This document shows, one piece after another, positions 1 through 8,681 of a stretch of 64,000 nt of DNA; the stretch's first letter is position 1; every line of letters begins with the position of its first letter. Location of the stretch: the NCBI RefSeq assembly GCF_900116205.1, contig NZ_FOZS01000001.1, positions 372,001 through 436,000 on the forward strand. The letters run 5' to 3'. This DNA comes from Halostagnicola kamekurae. GTDB taxonomy: Archaea; Halobacteriota; Halobacteria; Halobacteriales; Natrialbaceae. A model generated the notes under the pieces. It did no database searches, was not told where the DNA came from, and saw only the letters and a list, made by a program, of their open reading frames with translations. The translations under genes and the position numbers were made by a program.

Positions 1-28
1 GTCGTGGGTTCGAATCCCATTGTGCCCG
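1..28 (+). tRNA. 3' end of a tRNA (identity unknown, 5' part outside window)
   Basis: Bases 4-20 form a T arm: stem GTGGG/CCCAT around the loop TTCGAAT. They are followed by a 7-nt acceptor 3' strand TGTGCCC and a G discriminator at 28. No CCA is encoded, as is usual in haloarchaea. The anticodon lies before the window, so the amino acid cannot be named. The matching 5' acceptor strand should read GGGCACA. Confidence 0.7.
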
Positions 29-70
29 TGAGAAGACGCCGAGCACCGGCGAAGCGCGTCGAACGGACCA

Positions 71-124
71 CGATGGGTTCGAATCAGAGAGCACCTCGCT
101 GCGACCGTGGTTCGAATCCCATCG
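71..124 (+). repeat. Degenerate tRNA T-arm copies in inverted arrangement
   Basis: The T-arm core of the tRNA ending at 28 recurs at 71-85 (CGATGGGTTCGAATC) and at 109-124 (GGTTCGAATCCCATCG). CGATGGG at 71-77 is the reverse complement of CCCATCG at 118-124, and TTCGAA is self-complementary. The two copies can therefore fold on each other around a roughly 24-nt loop. Neither has the rest of a tRNA, so they are tRNA-derived repeats and not genes. The arrangement resembles that beside tRNA-Ile at 28.9-29.2 kb. Confidence 0.55.
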
Positions 125-514
125 TATCTTCTATAAAACAATAGCTCAGGCGTTCTCCCTGTTCGTCAGCCTCGAATTGGTTGGCATAGACGTCCGGGAG
201 GGTTCGTTTCGGTTTCATTCAGAAATTCGGATTTCTCGAGCTACGTACAATCCCCTTCGTCTGCTAGCGTTTTCTATCGCTCACCACAGCGTTCCGAATC
301 GAACGATTCTGTCCCTGTTACGGAAGAACGACCTCGAGACTCCCCCGACGGTGAGCACGCGCGAGAGTTTTTAATAGAAAACGAAGAAGGCTTCCACAGA
401 ACTGGTCGAACCGGGCGGATCGCGAGCCAGCGCCGACAGTGGATCTCGAGCGCCTTCGCGATCGACAATCGCATCTACTCTCGCAATACCGTCCGTTCAC
501 AGGCTGTTCCACCA
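125..514. other. Intergenic region with probable pilin promoter
   Basis: I see no convincing gene here. A TATA-like tract TTTTTAATAG lies at 368-377 and would start transcription near 398-405, leaving a leader of about 110 nt before the pilin start at 515. A small AT-rich inverted repeat (GAAAT...ATTTC) lies near 222-235. The short ORFs on both strands lack recognisable sequence. Confidence 0.4.
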
Positions 515-991
515 ATGGATCTGAACGCACTTACACTCGAGCGAGCGGAATCGGCGGACGAACGCGCGGTGAGCCCCGTCATCGGCATCGTCCTCATGGT
601 CGGGATCACCGTGATTATGGCCGCGATTATCGGCGGACTCGTCATGGGACTGGTCCCCGACCAGCCGTCACAGCCGACGGTCACCCTCGAGTTTCAAGAA
701 CACAACGAGACGGTGACGATCGCCCACGCCGGCGGTGACGACTTCGACGCCGCGGGGGTAACGATCACCGGGAACGGGATGACCGGTGAGATTTCCGCAA
801 CGACGGGCGACGACAGCGGCGGCGTCGAGAGCAACTCGTGGGATAACTCGACCTCGACCGGCGATTCGATCACGCTCGCTGAAGACTCAGACGGGGGGCT
901 CGATTCGGACGGCGGCGAAATACAGGTCGTCTGGAACGCGAACGACCGGAGCACCATTCTGGACCGATTCGAGTACGGTGGGGCGGACTGA
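515..991 (+). CDS. Archaeal type IV pilin
   Basis: This 158-residue protein has the haloarchaeal prepilin N-terminus. A short charged leader is followed by RAVSPVIGIVLMVGITV (about residues 18-34) and a hydrophobic helix to about residue 46, which would be processed by the PibD-type prepilin peptidase and packed into the pilus core. The remainder (about 50-158) is an acidic Ser/Thr/Asp-rich beta-type head with several N-x-S/T sequons (NET, NST) suited to N-glycosylation. Such pilins act in surface adhesion. No assembly ATPase or platform protein is nearby, so it is an orphan pilin that must use machinery elsewhere. Stop codon TGA ends at 991. Confidence 0.85.
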   Translation: MDLNALTLERAESADERAVSPVIGIVLMVGITVIMAAIIGGLVMGLVPDQPSQPTVTLEFQEHNETVTIAHAGGDDFDAAGVTITGNGMTGEISATTGDDSGGVESNSWDNSTSTGDSITLAEDSDGGLDSDGGEIQVVWNANDRSTILDRFEYGGAD

Positions 992-1099
992 GCTAGGCGG
1001 ATCTCGACCGGGTCCCGCCACGGACAGCTGCGGCTCGGTCGCTCGAGGTGATGTTCCCCGCTCGATTTTATTAGTGTACTCGTGGTCCGTCTCGATGCA

Positions 1100-1873
1100 A
1101 TGTCACCAATGCTCGAAGACCGCGTTGCGGTAATCACCGGCGCATCGAGTGGGAACGGCCGAGCGATGGCTCGGCGATTCGCGAGCGAAGGGGCTGACAT
1201 CGTGATCGCGGATATTCAGGAGGAACCGCGGGAGGGCGGCGAACCCACGCACGAGCTGATCGACACCGAAACGGACGCCAGCGCGACCTACGTCGAGTGC
1301 GACGTCACGAGTCGGTCGGACCTTGAGGACGCCGTCGACGCCGCCGAGGAGTACGGCGGGGTGGACATCATGGTGAACAACGCGGGGATCTTCCACGAGG
1401 ACGAGTTCCTCGAGATCGACGAGGAGACCTACGACCGGATGATGGACATCAACGTCAAGGGAACTTTCTTCGGGGCGCAGGCTGCAGCCAAACGAATGGT
1501 CGACGCCGACGGCGGGTCGATCATCAACCTCTCGTCGGTCGCGGGACTCGAGGGGTCGGCCGATTACATCACCTACTGTGGAACCAAGGGTGCAATTCGA
1601 CTGTTGACCTACGCGATGGCGTCGAACCTCGGCCCGGAGGGGATTCGCGTCAACGCTATCCATCCCGGCCTGATCGAGACGACGATGACCACGGAGGACG
1701 TCGAGATCATGGGGACCGATGCAGAAGAGGGGTTCGTGCAGGCGATTCCCTCGAGGCGCGCGGGCCAACCCGAGGACGTCGCCGACGCCGCGTTGTACCT
1801 CGCGAGCGACCTCTCCGATTACGTCACCGGCGAATCGCTCGTCGTCGACGGCGGGATGACGAACACGCAGTAG
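1100..1873 (+). CDS. SDR family NAD(P)-dependent oxidoreductase
   Basis: This is a classical short-chain dehydrogenase of 257 residues. It has the nucleotide-binding TGASSGNGRA (TGxxxGxG) near the N-terminus, NNAG in the middle, a catalytic serine in INLSSVAG and the YxxxK pair in TYCGTKG. The C-terminal DGGMTNTQ is typical of FabG-like members. The substrate cannot be told. I chose the ATG at 1100 because TTTATTA at about 1067-1073 places the transcription start beside it (leaderless); an upstream in-frame start at 1082 would lie before that, and 1109 is also possible. It is a single-gene unit convergent with the aminopeptidase. Confidence 0.88.
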   Translation: MSPMLEDRVAVITGASSGNGRAMARRFASEGADIVIADIQEEPREGGEPTHELIDTETDASATYVECDVTSRSDLEDAVDAAEEYGGVDIMVNNAGIFHEDEFLEIDEETYDRMMDINVKGTFFGAQAAAKRMVDADGGSIINLSSVAGLEGSADYITYCGTKGAIRLLTYAMASNLGPEGIRVNAIHPGLIETTMTTEDVEIMGTDAEEGFVQAIPSRRAGQPEDVADAALYLASDLSDYVTGESLVVDGGMTNTQ

Positions 1874-1901
1874 CTCGAGTAGTCCGCTCGGAACCGCTCG
1901 G

Positions 1902-2336
1902 CGCAAAAACTTCGATGAAAAAGCTGCGATTCACTCCGTTCGTCGCAGTCGCTATTCTTCGAAGACGAATGTCCCGTTCTCTTGAACGACCTCGCCGTCG
2001 ACCTCGATGAACGAATCACTCCGAACTTTTTCCGTTCGGGTTGTCTTCGACAACCGCTCACGCAAAAACTTCGATGAAAAAGCCGCGACTCACTCCGTTC
2101 GTCGCAGTCGCTATTCCTCGAAGACGAACGTCCCGTTCTCTTGAACGATCTCGCCATCGACTTCGATGAACGAATCACTCCGAACTTTTTCCGTTCGGGT
2201 TGTCTTCGACAACCGCTCACGCAAAAACTTCGATGAAAAAGCCGCGACTCACTCCGTTCGTCGCAGTCGCTATTCCTCGAAGACGAACGTCCCGTTCTCT
2301 TGAACGACCTCGCCATCGACTTCGATGAACGAATCC
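1902..2336 (-). repeat. 159-bp tandem duplication of aminopeptidase 3' end
   Basis: Two complete 159-bp units (1902-2060 and 2061-2219) lie head to tail behind a third partial unit (2220-2336) that contains the real 3' end of the aminopeptidase gene. Each extra unit repeats the last ~20 codons, including the stop, plus about 50 bp of downstream DNA with the CTCCGTTCG palindromic element. The units differ at only a few bases, so the event looks recent or is kept homogeneous. TTCATCGAAGT occurs both in the last codons and in the spacer, and could have seeded slippage or unequal exchange. Confidence 0.9.
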
Positions 2337-3367
2337 TCGCTCATATCCACGATCATGTCGACGTGGACCGCGGAATCGTTCTGTTCGTTGTCCTCGCCGA
2401 CGGTGTCGTCGTAGGCTCGACCGACGGCCATGTGGACGGTGTCGCCCATCTTCTCGTCGAACAGCATGTTGTAGGTGAACTGGTCGATATCGCGGTTCAT
2501 TCCGATTCCCAGCTCTCCGAGCCGCCGGGCCCCGTCGTCGGTCTCGAGCACTTCGGTCAGCGTCTCTTCGTTCTTTTCGGCCGAGTGGGAGACGACTTCG
2601 CCGTCTTCGAACTCGAGATACGCGTCCGTGATCTCCCGACCCTGGTGGTACAGCGGCATATCGAACAGCACCTCGCCCTCGACGCTGTCGGGGACGGGGG
2701 CGGTGAAGACCTCGCCGCCGGGCAGGTTGTTCTCGCCGTAGTCGTTGATCGTCGGGTTGCCCTCGACCGACATGGTCACGTCGGTGGTGTCGCCGCTGAC
2801 GATGCGCACCTCGTCGGCGGGGTCGAGGATCTCGACCATCTGCTGTTGGTGTTCGCGAACCTCTTCCCAGTCCTTGTTGACGGCGTCCCAGACGTAGTTC
2901 TCGTAGGCCTCGGTGCTCATCTCCGCGAGCTGGGCGTTCGCGGGCGCGGGATACTGCGTGAGACACCACCGCTTCGAGAGCCGCTCCTCGAGAATCGGGC
3001 GCTGGGCCTGCCGGTAGGCGGCGCTGACCTCCGGATCGACGTCGCTCGTCTGCGTGACGTTGTCGCTGGCCCGGATCGCGATGTAGACGTCCGTGTTCTC
3101 GATGAGCGCCCGCTCGTGTTCGGGCGTTTCGAACTCGTCGTCTGCGAGATCGGCTCCCGCGGCTTTCAGATACGCGCGACGGTTTCGGGTGCCGGTTCGC
3201 TGACTCGTCGCGACGGGATTCGCGCCGATGTCGCCAATCACCTCGTGGAGGGCGACGACGAGGTCTTCGGCGACTGGATGGGCGTCGATGACGACGTTGT
3301 CGCCCGCCTCCATATCGACGGAGTGATTGGCGATGATTTCGGCGTGTTCGCGAATGCGTGGGTCCAT
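2270..3367 (-). CDS. M29 family aminopeptidase
   Basis: This 365-residue protein matches thermophilic metallo-aminopeptidases (AmpS/aminopeptidase T, family M29), cytosolic enzymes that remove N-terminal residues using a dinuclear metal site. Expected ligands are visible in order in the C-terminal half: Glu in LPGGEVFTAP, Glu in GELGIGMN, His in KMGDTVHMAVG and the His-x-Asp of VHVDMIVD. The start at 3367 (MDPRIREHAEI) fits the family; 32 upstream in-frame codons look non-coding. A TATA-like TTTTTCAC lies about 25 nt before it. The last ~20 codons are repeated twice downstream in a 159-bp tandem array. Confidence 0.85.
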   Translation of the reverse strand: MDPRIREHAEIIANHSVDMEAGDNVVIDAHPVAEDLVVALHEVIGDIGANPVATSQRTGTRNRRAYLKAAGADLADDEFETPEHERALIENTDVYIAIRASDNVTQTSDVDPEVSAAYRQAQRPILEERLSKRWCLTQYPAPANAQLAEMSTEAYENYVWDAVNKDWEEVREHQQQMVEILDPADEVRIVSGDTTDVTMSVEGNPTINDYGENNLPGGEVFTAPVPDSVEGEVLFDMPLYHQGREITDAYLEFEDGEVVSHSAEKNEETLTEVLETDDGARRLGELGIGMNRDIDQFTYNMLFDEKMGDTVHMAVGRAYDDTVGEDNEQNDSAVHVDMIVDMSEDSFIEVDGEVVQENGTFVFEE

Positions 3368-3489
3368 ACCCGGATAGTCGGACCCGTCCGTGAAAAACGG
3401 TTTGTGATCCGGTTGGTTTCGGAAGTGACCACCGACGACGGTCTCCCCGGTTCGAAAACACACCGCAGCAGATCACCCGATTCGATCCG

Positions 3490-4476
3490 CTACATCGTCC
3501 ATCGCTGTCCCTCGAGTTCGACCAGTTCGCGGAGGAAAGACACCGTCGCCGCGGTCAACACGAGTCCGAGCGGCGTTGCGAGACCGACCGCGAGGAGTAA
3601 TCCGACCGGCCCGCCGATGCTCACCAGGATCGAGAGGACGATCGAGGCAACGACGGCGGTCACGGCGTGCCAGACTGCGAACCAGAAGTACGCGCCGCCG
3701 TTGACCGCCATCCCGTGGGATCGGCGGAAGGCCTCGAGAAAGCGGGCGTCGTCCACGACGAACAGGAACGGGGCGGCATAGAAGAGATACGCGACCAGGA
3801 TCATTACGGGGAACGCGAGGAGCAACAGGGGCGGTGCGACGAGCACGATCGGGACCAGTACCGCGAACACACCGACGATGAGGAGATTATAGAGGACGAG
3901 TCGCGGCGCGTACTGCAGGACGCACGCGATGGGTTCGATCCGCTCGTGCTCGAGTCGCCTGTCGAGTCCGCCGACGTAGATCGCCTCGAGCACGCCGAGG
4001 AAGACGACGGAGATGATCGCCCCGATGACGACGAGCGGAAGGATGGCGAGTCCGATCGACTCGAGCAAGCCGGCGACGATGTCGAACGGCGTGTCGACGG
4101 TCAGATCGGTACCGCCCGGTGTCGGTCCGCCGCCGCTGAACCCGCTCCCACCGGTTGGGCTCGTCGGGCCCGTCGCGGGCGGTCCATACACGCCGCCCGT
4201 GCTCGCAGGGGCAGGTTCCGGCGGGGTGGTAAGCGACCAGAGATCGAGCAGCGTCGACGGGAAGGCGAACTCGAGATTGATAGAAAGTTCCCGGTTCGGC
4301 GCGAGCGTCCGTCGAACATTAGAAACGTTCAAAAGCGCCGTCAGGAGCGGAACCAGCCCGAACACCGCCAGGTCGTCCAGTCGATCCGTGATTCGGCCGA
4401 CGTGCCACCAGAACCCGTTCGGGTCCCCGTCGGGATCGGTCGCGTATTCGTCCGGCTCGGTTGGAGTGGGGACCAT
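3490..4476 (-). CDS. Multi-pass membrane protein of unknown function
   Basis: I do not recognise a characterised family in this 328-residue protein. It begins with an acidic, Pro-rich cytosolic-type segment. A low-complexity Gly/Pro/Thr linker (about 85-125) follows a first hydrophobic stretch near 35-50. About five to six strong membrane helices lie between 135 and 315, among them a long Leu/Val-rich pair around 200-240. The layout resembles haloarchaeal DUF4013-like or glycerophosphodiesterase-type membrane domains, but this is only an impression. The aminopeptidase follows on the same strand after about 120 bp. Confidence 0.7.
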   Translation of the reverse strand: MVPTPTEPDEYATDPDGDPNGFWWHVGRITDRLDDLAVFGLVPLLTALLNVSNVRRTLAPNRELSINLEFAFPSTLLDLWSLTTPPEPAPASTGGVYGPPATGPTSPTGGSGFSGGGPTPGGTDLTVDTPFDIVAGLLESIGLAILPLVVIGAIISVVFLGVLEAIYVGGLDRRLEHERIEPIACVLQYAPRLVLYNLLIVGVFAVLVPIVLVAPPLLLLAFPVMILVAYLFYAAPFLFVVDDARFLEAFRRSHGMAVNGGAYFWFAVWHAVTAVVASIVLSILVSIGGPVGLLLAVGLATPLGLVLTAATVSFLRELVELEGQRWTM

Positions 4477-4681
4477 TCAGTCCATCGCAGACGTGACACC
4501 GAAATGAATCTGTCGGTAAAGTAACCGCGCTGATCTTCGTTGTTGTCGACCGTCCAGACCGAGTGACGAAGCCGATTTGATTGACGAAGCTGATTTGCTG
4601 AGCGACGGAACTGCGCTCGACCGAGAGAGAAGACAGCGGTCGACCGATCGTCTGTCGCGGGGGCGAGTTCGTGATCAGCGG

Positions 4682-4816
4682 TTATCGTTCGCCGTCCATC
4701 CCCTCTCGGAACTCGAGGATGGTCCGGCGGACCAGCAGGTATGAGAAGAAGATCAGCGACAGCAGTATCACGACCACCACGATGATGACCGGGTCGTCGG
4801 GGAGCAGGTCCAGCAT
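4682..4816 (-). CDS. Small single-helix membrane protein
   Basis: The product is 44 residues: a short acidic start (MLDLLPDDP), one hydrophobic helix (about 9-30) and a charged tail RRTILEFREGMDGER. The ATG at 4816 is preferred over an upstream in-frame start at 4873 because the added residues are basic and Cys-containing, unlike the rest. Haloarchaeal genomes contain many such single-span proteins of unknown function. Confidence 0.6.
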   Translation of the reverse strand: MLDLLPDDPVIIVVVVILLSLIFFSYLLVRRTILEFREGMDGER

Positions 4817-5257
4817 TGGCGAGCCATACGGCGGGGCGTCGCAAAATCGTTTCGACCTCGAGCGACCCGTCACTGTAGTGACCGATTTCCCGATCAGTTC
4901 GAGAGGTGATTTCCCTCCTCCAGGCGATTTCCCTAGCTAAAACTGGGATTTTAGCTTACCGCGGGTATTTCTCTGTGGGGGGTGTAGCCAGTGATGTCCC
5001 GGTCGCCTGCCCTCCATCGCCTACTGACATTCCCGAGACCGGGGCGCTGCCCGCTGGTCCCGCCATCGGCCGGTCCACGACCGGCTCACACCATTCGGAA
5101 CATTCAGGGCTCGAGTCCGCTCGGATTCGCTGCCCTGTTCCATCGCGGTGCCCGTCCAACCGCCGTCCACCCTCTCCTCTCATCCGCCCAGTGGTCTCCG
5201 CTGGCGCAGTCGATTTGTCGGTAGTCCCCCAACAGCAACCGATCGCATGCTGTTCGG
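4817..5257. other. Gene-free stretch with an AT-rich palindrome
   Basis: No supportable gene lies in these ~440 bp. The only clear structure is a perfect inverted repeat: AGCTAAAA at 4935-4942 and TTTTAGCT at 4949-4956, separated by CTGGGA. A direct repeat of GATTTCCCT lies just before it (about 4910 and 4925). The AT-rich palindrome stands out from the GC-rich surroundings and could be a protein-binding site or a weak hairpin. Confidence 0.5.
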
Positions 5258-5767
5258 TTAGAACCGGCCGCTGAAGGTTTCGAGAACGGACCCATCGGTC
5301 TCGAGCAACTGTCCTTCGAACGAGCCAGATCCGACTTCGACCGTCGCGAATCCGGGCGCGTTCCCGCGCGGATCGGCGTGGCTGCCGGGATTGAGAAGCA
5401 GTACGTCGTCCGTTTCGACGACCGCTGGCCGGTGGGTGTGTCCGGAGACGACGACGTCCGCGTCTCGCGACCGACCAAACATCGCGAGCCCCGTTTCACC
5501 ACCATCTCGACGGTGTGTCATTGCAATCCTGAGGCCGTCGTGTTCGACCGTTCGGGCGGTCGGGAGCCGATCGCGGACCGCGACCGAGTCGGCGTTGCCG
5601 TGAACGGCGTACAGCAGGTCACACTCGGACTGGAACGCCTCGAGCGCCGTCGCGCTCGTAAAGTCGCCGGCGTGGAGGACGGCCGACGCGTCGCGAACCG
5701 CCTCGAGCGGCGCGCCCTCGAGCCGGTGGCCGCCGGTGCTGTGAGTGTCAGAGAGCATCGCGATCAT
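5258..5767 (-). CDS. YfcE/MJ0936-type metallophosphoesterase
   Basis: This 169-residue protein has the calcineurin-like phosphoesterase signature in order: SDTH near residue 6, HAGDF near 33, a GNAD motif near 58, a His in MTHRRDG near 86 and GHTHRP near 109, with NPGS following. These residues bind two metals and catalyse phosphodiester or phosphomonoester hydrolysis. The protein is small and soluble, like YfcE and MJ0936; the substrate is unknown. The start at 5767 immediately precedes the MIAMLSDTH core. It is a single gene on the minus strand. Confidence 0.88.
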   Translation of the reverse strand: MIAMLSDTHSTGGHRLEGAPLEAVRDASAVLHAGDFTSATALEAFQSECDLLYAVHGNADSVAVRDRLPTARTVEHDGLRIAMTHRRDGGETGLAMFGRSRDADVVVSGHTHRPAVVETDDVLLLNPGSHADPRGNAPGFATVEVGSGSFEGQLLETDGSVLETFSGRF

Positions 5768-5850
5768 ACGAACGGTACCGCCTCGGCCCCGACGAACCTT
5801 TCGCTTGCCCGTCCGCAGGTGCGGTCAGCCGGACACCTGCGGCCACCCGA

Positions 5851-6363
5851 TCACTCGATTCGGCCCACTAACTCCTCGTCGTCGACCGCGTGGATCGCGA
5901 CGATCGTCTCGCCTGCCGGCGGTTCCGTCAGAATCGCGGTGACGGTCGTCCGCTCTAGGTCAACCGCCGATGGAACCTGCTCGGGGCCCGTCCGCGTCTG
6001 GAAGCCGACCGCGACATCCGTCGGGCTCGCTCCTGGCGGCAGTGCCGCGGGATCGTACGCGAGCGTGAGCTGGATCGCCTCGAGTCCCTCGACTCCCTCA
6101 AATCCAACGAGTTCGACCGGCTCGGTGAGCGCGTCGGCCGGCACTGGCCGATCGCTCTCGCGAACGGAAACCGAGTCGGGGACTCGATCGGCGACGACCG
6201 CGACGTGTGCACGGTTCCGAGCCGCGTCATCTCGTTCCCCGCTCTCACTTCGTCCGTCGCCGTTTTGCTCGTGGCCACTCGAGTCGAGCACTGTCGGGGA
6301 GTCGTCCTGGTACTCGAGTGTGATCTCGTGTACGTCGGTCGGATCGTAGCCGGGGATTGCCAT
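5851..6363 (-). CDS. Hypothetical acidic protein
   Basis: I do not recognise this 170-residue protein. It has an N-terminal beta-like segment (MAIPGYDPTDVHEITLEY), a low-complexity acidic region (about 25-75), and a C-terminal half (about 85-170) with predicted beta strands and the phrase TEPPAGETIVAIHAVDDEEL. There is no signal peptide or membrane helix. It lies between a phosphoesterase and the divergent XPD-like helicase. Length and haloarchaeal codon use support it as coding; function is unknown. Confidence 0.65.
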   Translation of the reverse strand: MAIPGYDPTDVHEITLEYQDDSPTVLDSSGHEQNGDGRSESGERDDAARNRAHVAVVADRVPDSVSVRESDRPVPADALTEPVELVGFEGVEGLEAIQLTLAYDPAALPPGASPTDVAVGFQTRTGPEQVPSAVDLERTTVTAILTEPPAGETIVAIHAVDDEELVGRIE

Positions 6364-6458
6364 CGGTTCCCTTCAGCGCGGCGGGGTAGTATGGTTGGTG
6401 CGTGCGTACGCCGGGTCGAGACGAATCCTTTTATCGCGGGAGGAACGTATCACTCATC

Positions 6459-8633
6459 GTGGCCGAGACTGACGGGTACATGCGCTTTTTCCCCTACGAA
6501 GAGCCGTACGAAAACCAGCGGGAGGCGATGGAGCGGATGTACAACTCGCTGGTTCGCGGCCAGAACGTCCTCTTCGAGGGCGCCTGCGGAACGGGCAAGA
6601 CGCTGTCCTCGCTCGTGCCGGCCCTCGAGGTCGCCCGCGAGCAGGACAAGACGGTCGTCATCACGACGAACGTCCACCAGCAGATGCGCCAGTTCGTCGC
6701 CGAGGCGCGGGCGATCTCCCGCGAGGAGTCGATCCGGACGATCGTTTTCAAGGGCAAGTCCTCGATGTGTCACATCGACGTCGGCTACGAGGAGTGCCAG
6801 GCGTTGCGTGACAACACCCGCTCGCTCGTCGAAACCGAACGCGACCGCGACCAACTCGAGCAACGCCAGCGCGAACTCTTAGCGGAGAGCCGGGAGGGCG
6901 ACTCGAGCGCGGCCGAAGCCCGGAGCGCGGTGATGGACGAACTCGAGGAACTCGAGGACGACCTCGAAGACCTCGACGAGCAGAACGTCTGTGAGTACTA
7001 CCACAATAACCTCACCGAGGACACCGACGAGTTCTTTGGCTGGCTCTTCGAGGACGTGCGCACCCCCGACCAGATCTACGAGTACGCGGACGAGCGGAAA
7101 CTCTGTGGCTACGAACTCCTCAAGGAGGGGATCGAGGGCGTCGATCTGGTCGTCTGTAACTACCACCACCTGCTGGATTCGGGCATCCGCGAGCAGTTCT
7201 TCCGCTGGCTCGGACGCGATCCCTCCGACGTCATCGCCGTCTTCGACGAAGCGCACAACGTCGAGGACGCCGCTCGAGAGCACGCGACGCGGACCTGTAC
7301 GGAACGAACGTTCGATTCCGCGCTCGACGAACTCGCCGACGCCGACGATCCGCTGGCCGACCAGGCGACGAACGTCATCAGCGCGTTCGCAACTGCTCTC
7401 GTCGACACCTACGAGGACTCGTTCGGGTTCGGCAGGCGAGAGCAGATCGGCGAGAACTGGGAGGACGTCCCGATCAGCAACGAGGAGGGCCGGGACGATC
7501 TGGCGATTTCCTTCCTGCAGCGGTACTCCGGCCAGGGCATCGACTCGGATCTCGAGGCGGCGCTGAAACTCGGCAAACGACTCGACGAGCAGTACGAGGA
7601 GGAGTACCGCGAGGGAGAGACCGCGACCAGAACCGAGTGTCAGACCTTACAGGCCGCTCAGTTCGTCAGCGCGTGGATGGACGAGGGGACGAGCCAGGGG
7701 CTGTACCCGGTCGTCTCCGTCCGTCGTGACGCGGGAACCGACGAGGTCTACGGTCGCGCTGAACTCTACAGTTGCCTCCCGCGACAGGTGACCGGCGAAC
7801 TGTTCGAGGAGGTCCACTCGACGGTGCTGATGAGCGCGACGCTCCAGCCGTTCGACGTCACGGAGGACGTTCTCGGCCTCTCCGAGCCCGTGACCATGGC
7901 CTACGGCCTCCAGTTCCCGGAGGAGAATCGTCGAACCTACGCCGTCGAAACGCCGCCGCTTTTCTCCTCGGATCGAGACGACCCGGAGGTTCAGACGGCG
8001 GTCACCGACGCGATCGCCGACGCGGTTCGGCTCACGCCCGGAAACACGCTCGCGTTCTTCCCCAACTACGCCGAGGCAACGCGGTACGCCGACCGGCTCG
8101 AGAACCGTTCACCCACCGCGTCGGTCTACAGCGACGAACCGGGCGTGGCGGTCGAAGACCTGCGCCAGGAGTTCGTCGCTGACGACGACGCCGTCCTGTG
8201 TACGTCGCTGTGGGGAACCCTCGCGGAGGGCGTGAGCTTCGACGGCGACGACGCCACGACGGTCCTCGTCGTCGGGGTTCCCTATCCGCACCTCGACGAT
8301 CGGGCCGAGGCCGTCCAGGAGGCTTACGACGCGGCCTTCGACGGTACCGACACGGGCTGGCGCTACGCCGTCGAGATCCCGACCGTCAGAAAGACGAGAC
8401 AGGCGCTCGGTCGGGTGATCCGCTCGCCCGAGGACGTCGGTGTCCGGGCCGTCCTCGACCGGCGGTACGCCGCTCGAGCGAAGTCGGACCTCGGCAAGTA
8501 CAGCGTCAACAGCACGTTCCCGATCGAGGAGCGCGAGGAGCTGATCGATATCGACCCCGAGAAACTCAAGTTCGCGATGTTGAACTTCTACGCGGATCAC
8601 GACCGGTACGACGGCGATCCGCCGGAGCCGTAA
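6459..8633 (+). CDS. XPD/Rad3-type Fe-S DNA helicase
   Basis: This roughly 724-residue superfamily 2 helicase unwinds DNA 5' to 3' and is related to XPD and DinG. Walker A is GACGTGKT near residue 40. Four cysteines (about 103, 113, 178 and 215, in SSMCH, YEECQ, NVCEYY and KLCGYE) fit the XPD 4Fe-4S cluster, and the DEAH box (VFDEAHNVED) is near 262. Helicase domain 2 has GTLAEGVSFDG and the arginine-bearing ALGRVIRS. I prefer the GTG at 6459 because CTTTTATC at about 6428-6435 predicts a start right there; the ATG at 6480 is the alternative. A likely role is nucleotide excision repair or replication restart. Confidence 0.88.
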   Translation: MAETDGYMRFFPYEEPYENQREAMERMYNSLVRGQNVLFEGACGTGKTLSSLVPALEVAREQDKTVVITTNVHQQMRQFVAEARAISREESIRTIVFKGKSSMCHIDVGYEECQALRDNTRSLVETERDRDQLEQRQRELLAESREGDSSAAEARSAVMDELEELEDDLEDLDEQNVCEYYHNNLTEDTDEFFGWLFEDVRTPDQIYEYADERKLCGYELLKEGIEGVDLVVCNYHHLLDSGIREQFFRWLGRDPSDVIAVFDEAHNVEDAAREHATRTCTERTFDSALDELADADDPLADQATNVISAFATALVDTYEDSFGFGRREQIGENWEDVPISNEEGRDDLAISFLQRYSGQGIDSDLEAALKLGKRLDEQYEEEYREGETATRTECQTLQAAQFVSAWMDEGTSQGLYPVVSVRRDAGTDEVYGRAELYSCLPRQVTGELFEEVHSTVLMSATLQPFDVTEDVLGLSEPVTMAYGLQFPEENRRTYAVETPPLFSSDRDDPEVQTAVTDAIADAVRLTPGNTLAFFPNYAEATRYADRLENRSPTASVYSDEPGVAVEDLRQEFVADDDAVLCTSLWGTLAEGVSFDGDDATTVLVVGVPYPHLDDRAEAVQEAYDAAFDGTDTGWRYAVEIPTVRKTRQALGRVIRSPEDVGVRAVLDRRYAARAKSDLGKYSVNSTFPIEEREELIDIDPEKLKFAMLNFYADHDRYDGDPPEP

Positions 8634-8681
8634 TTCAGTGTGGGATCGCTCGAGCGGCCCGCTTTCGCTGATCGGTACGGG

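Noticed and set aside
2300-3781. 493-codon plus-strand ORF over the aminopeptidase
   Set aside because: Low-complexity Val/Asp composition typical of an antisense shadow; the minus-strand enzyme is convincing.
4563-4600. 19-nt tandem repeat (TGACGAAGCYGATTTG twice), possible iteron
   Set aside because: Only two copies and no replication gene beside it; likely slippage.
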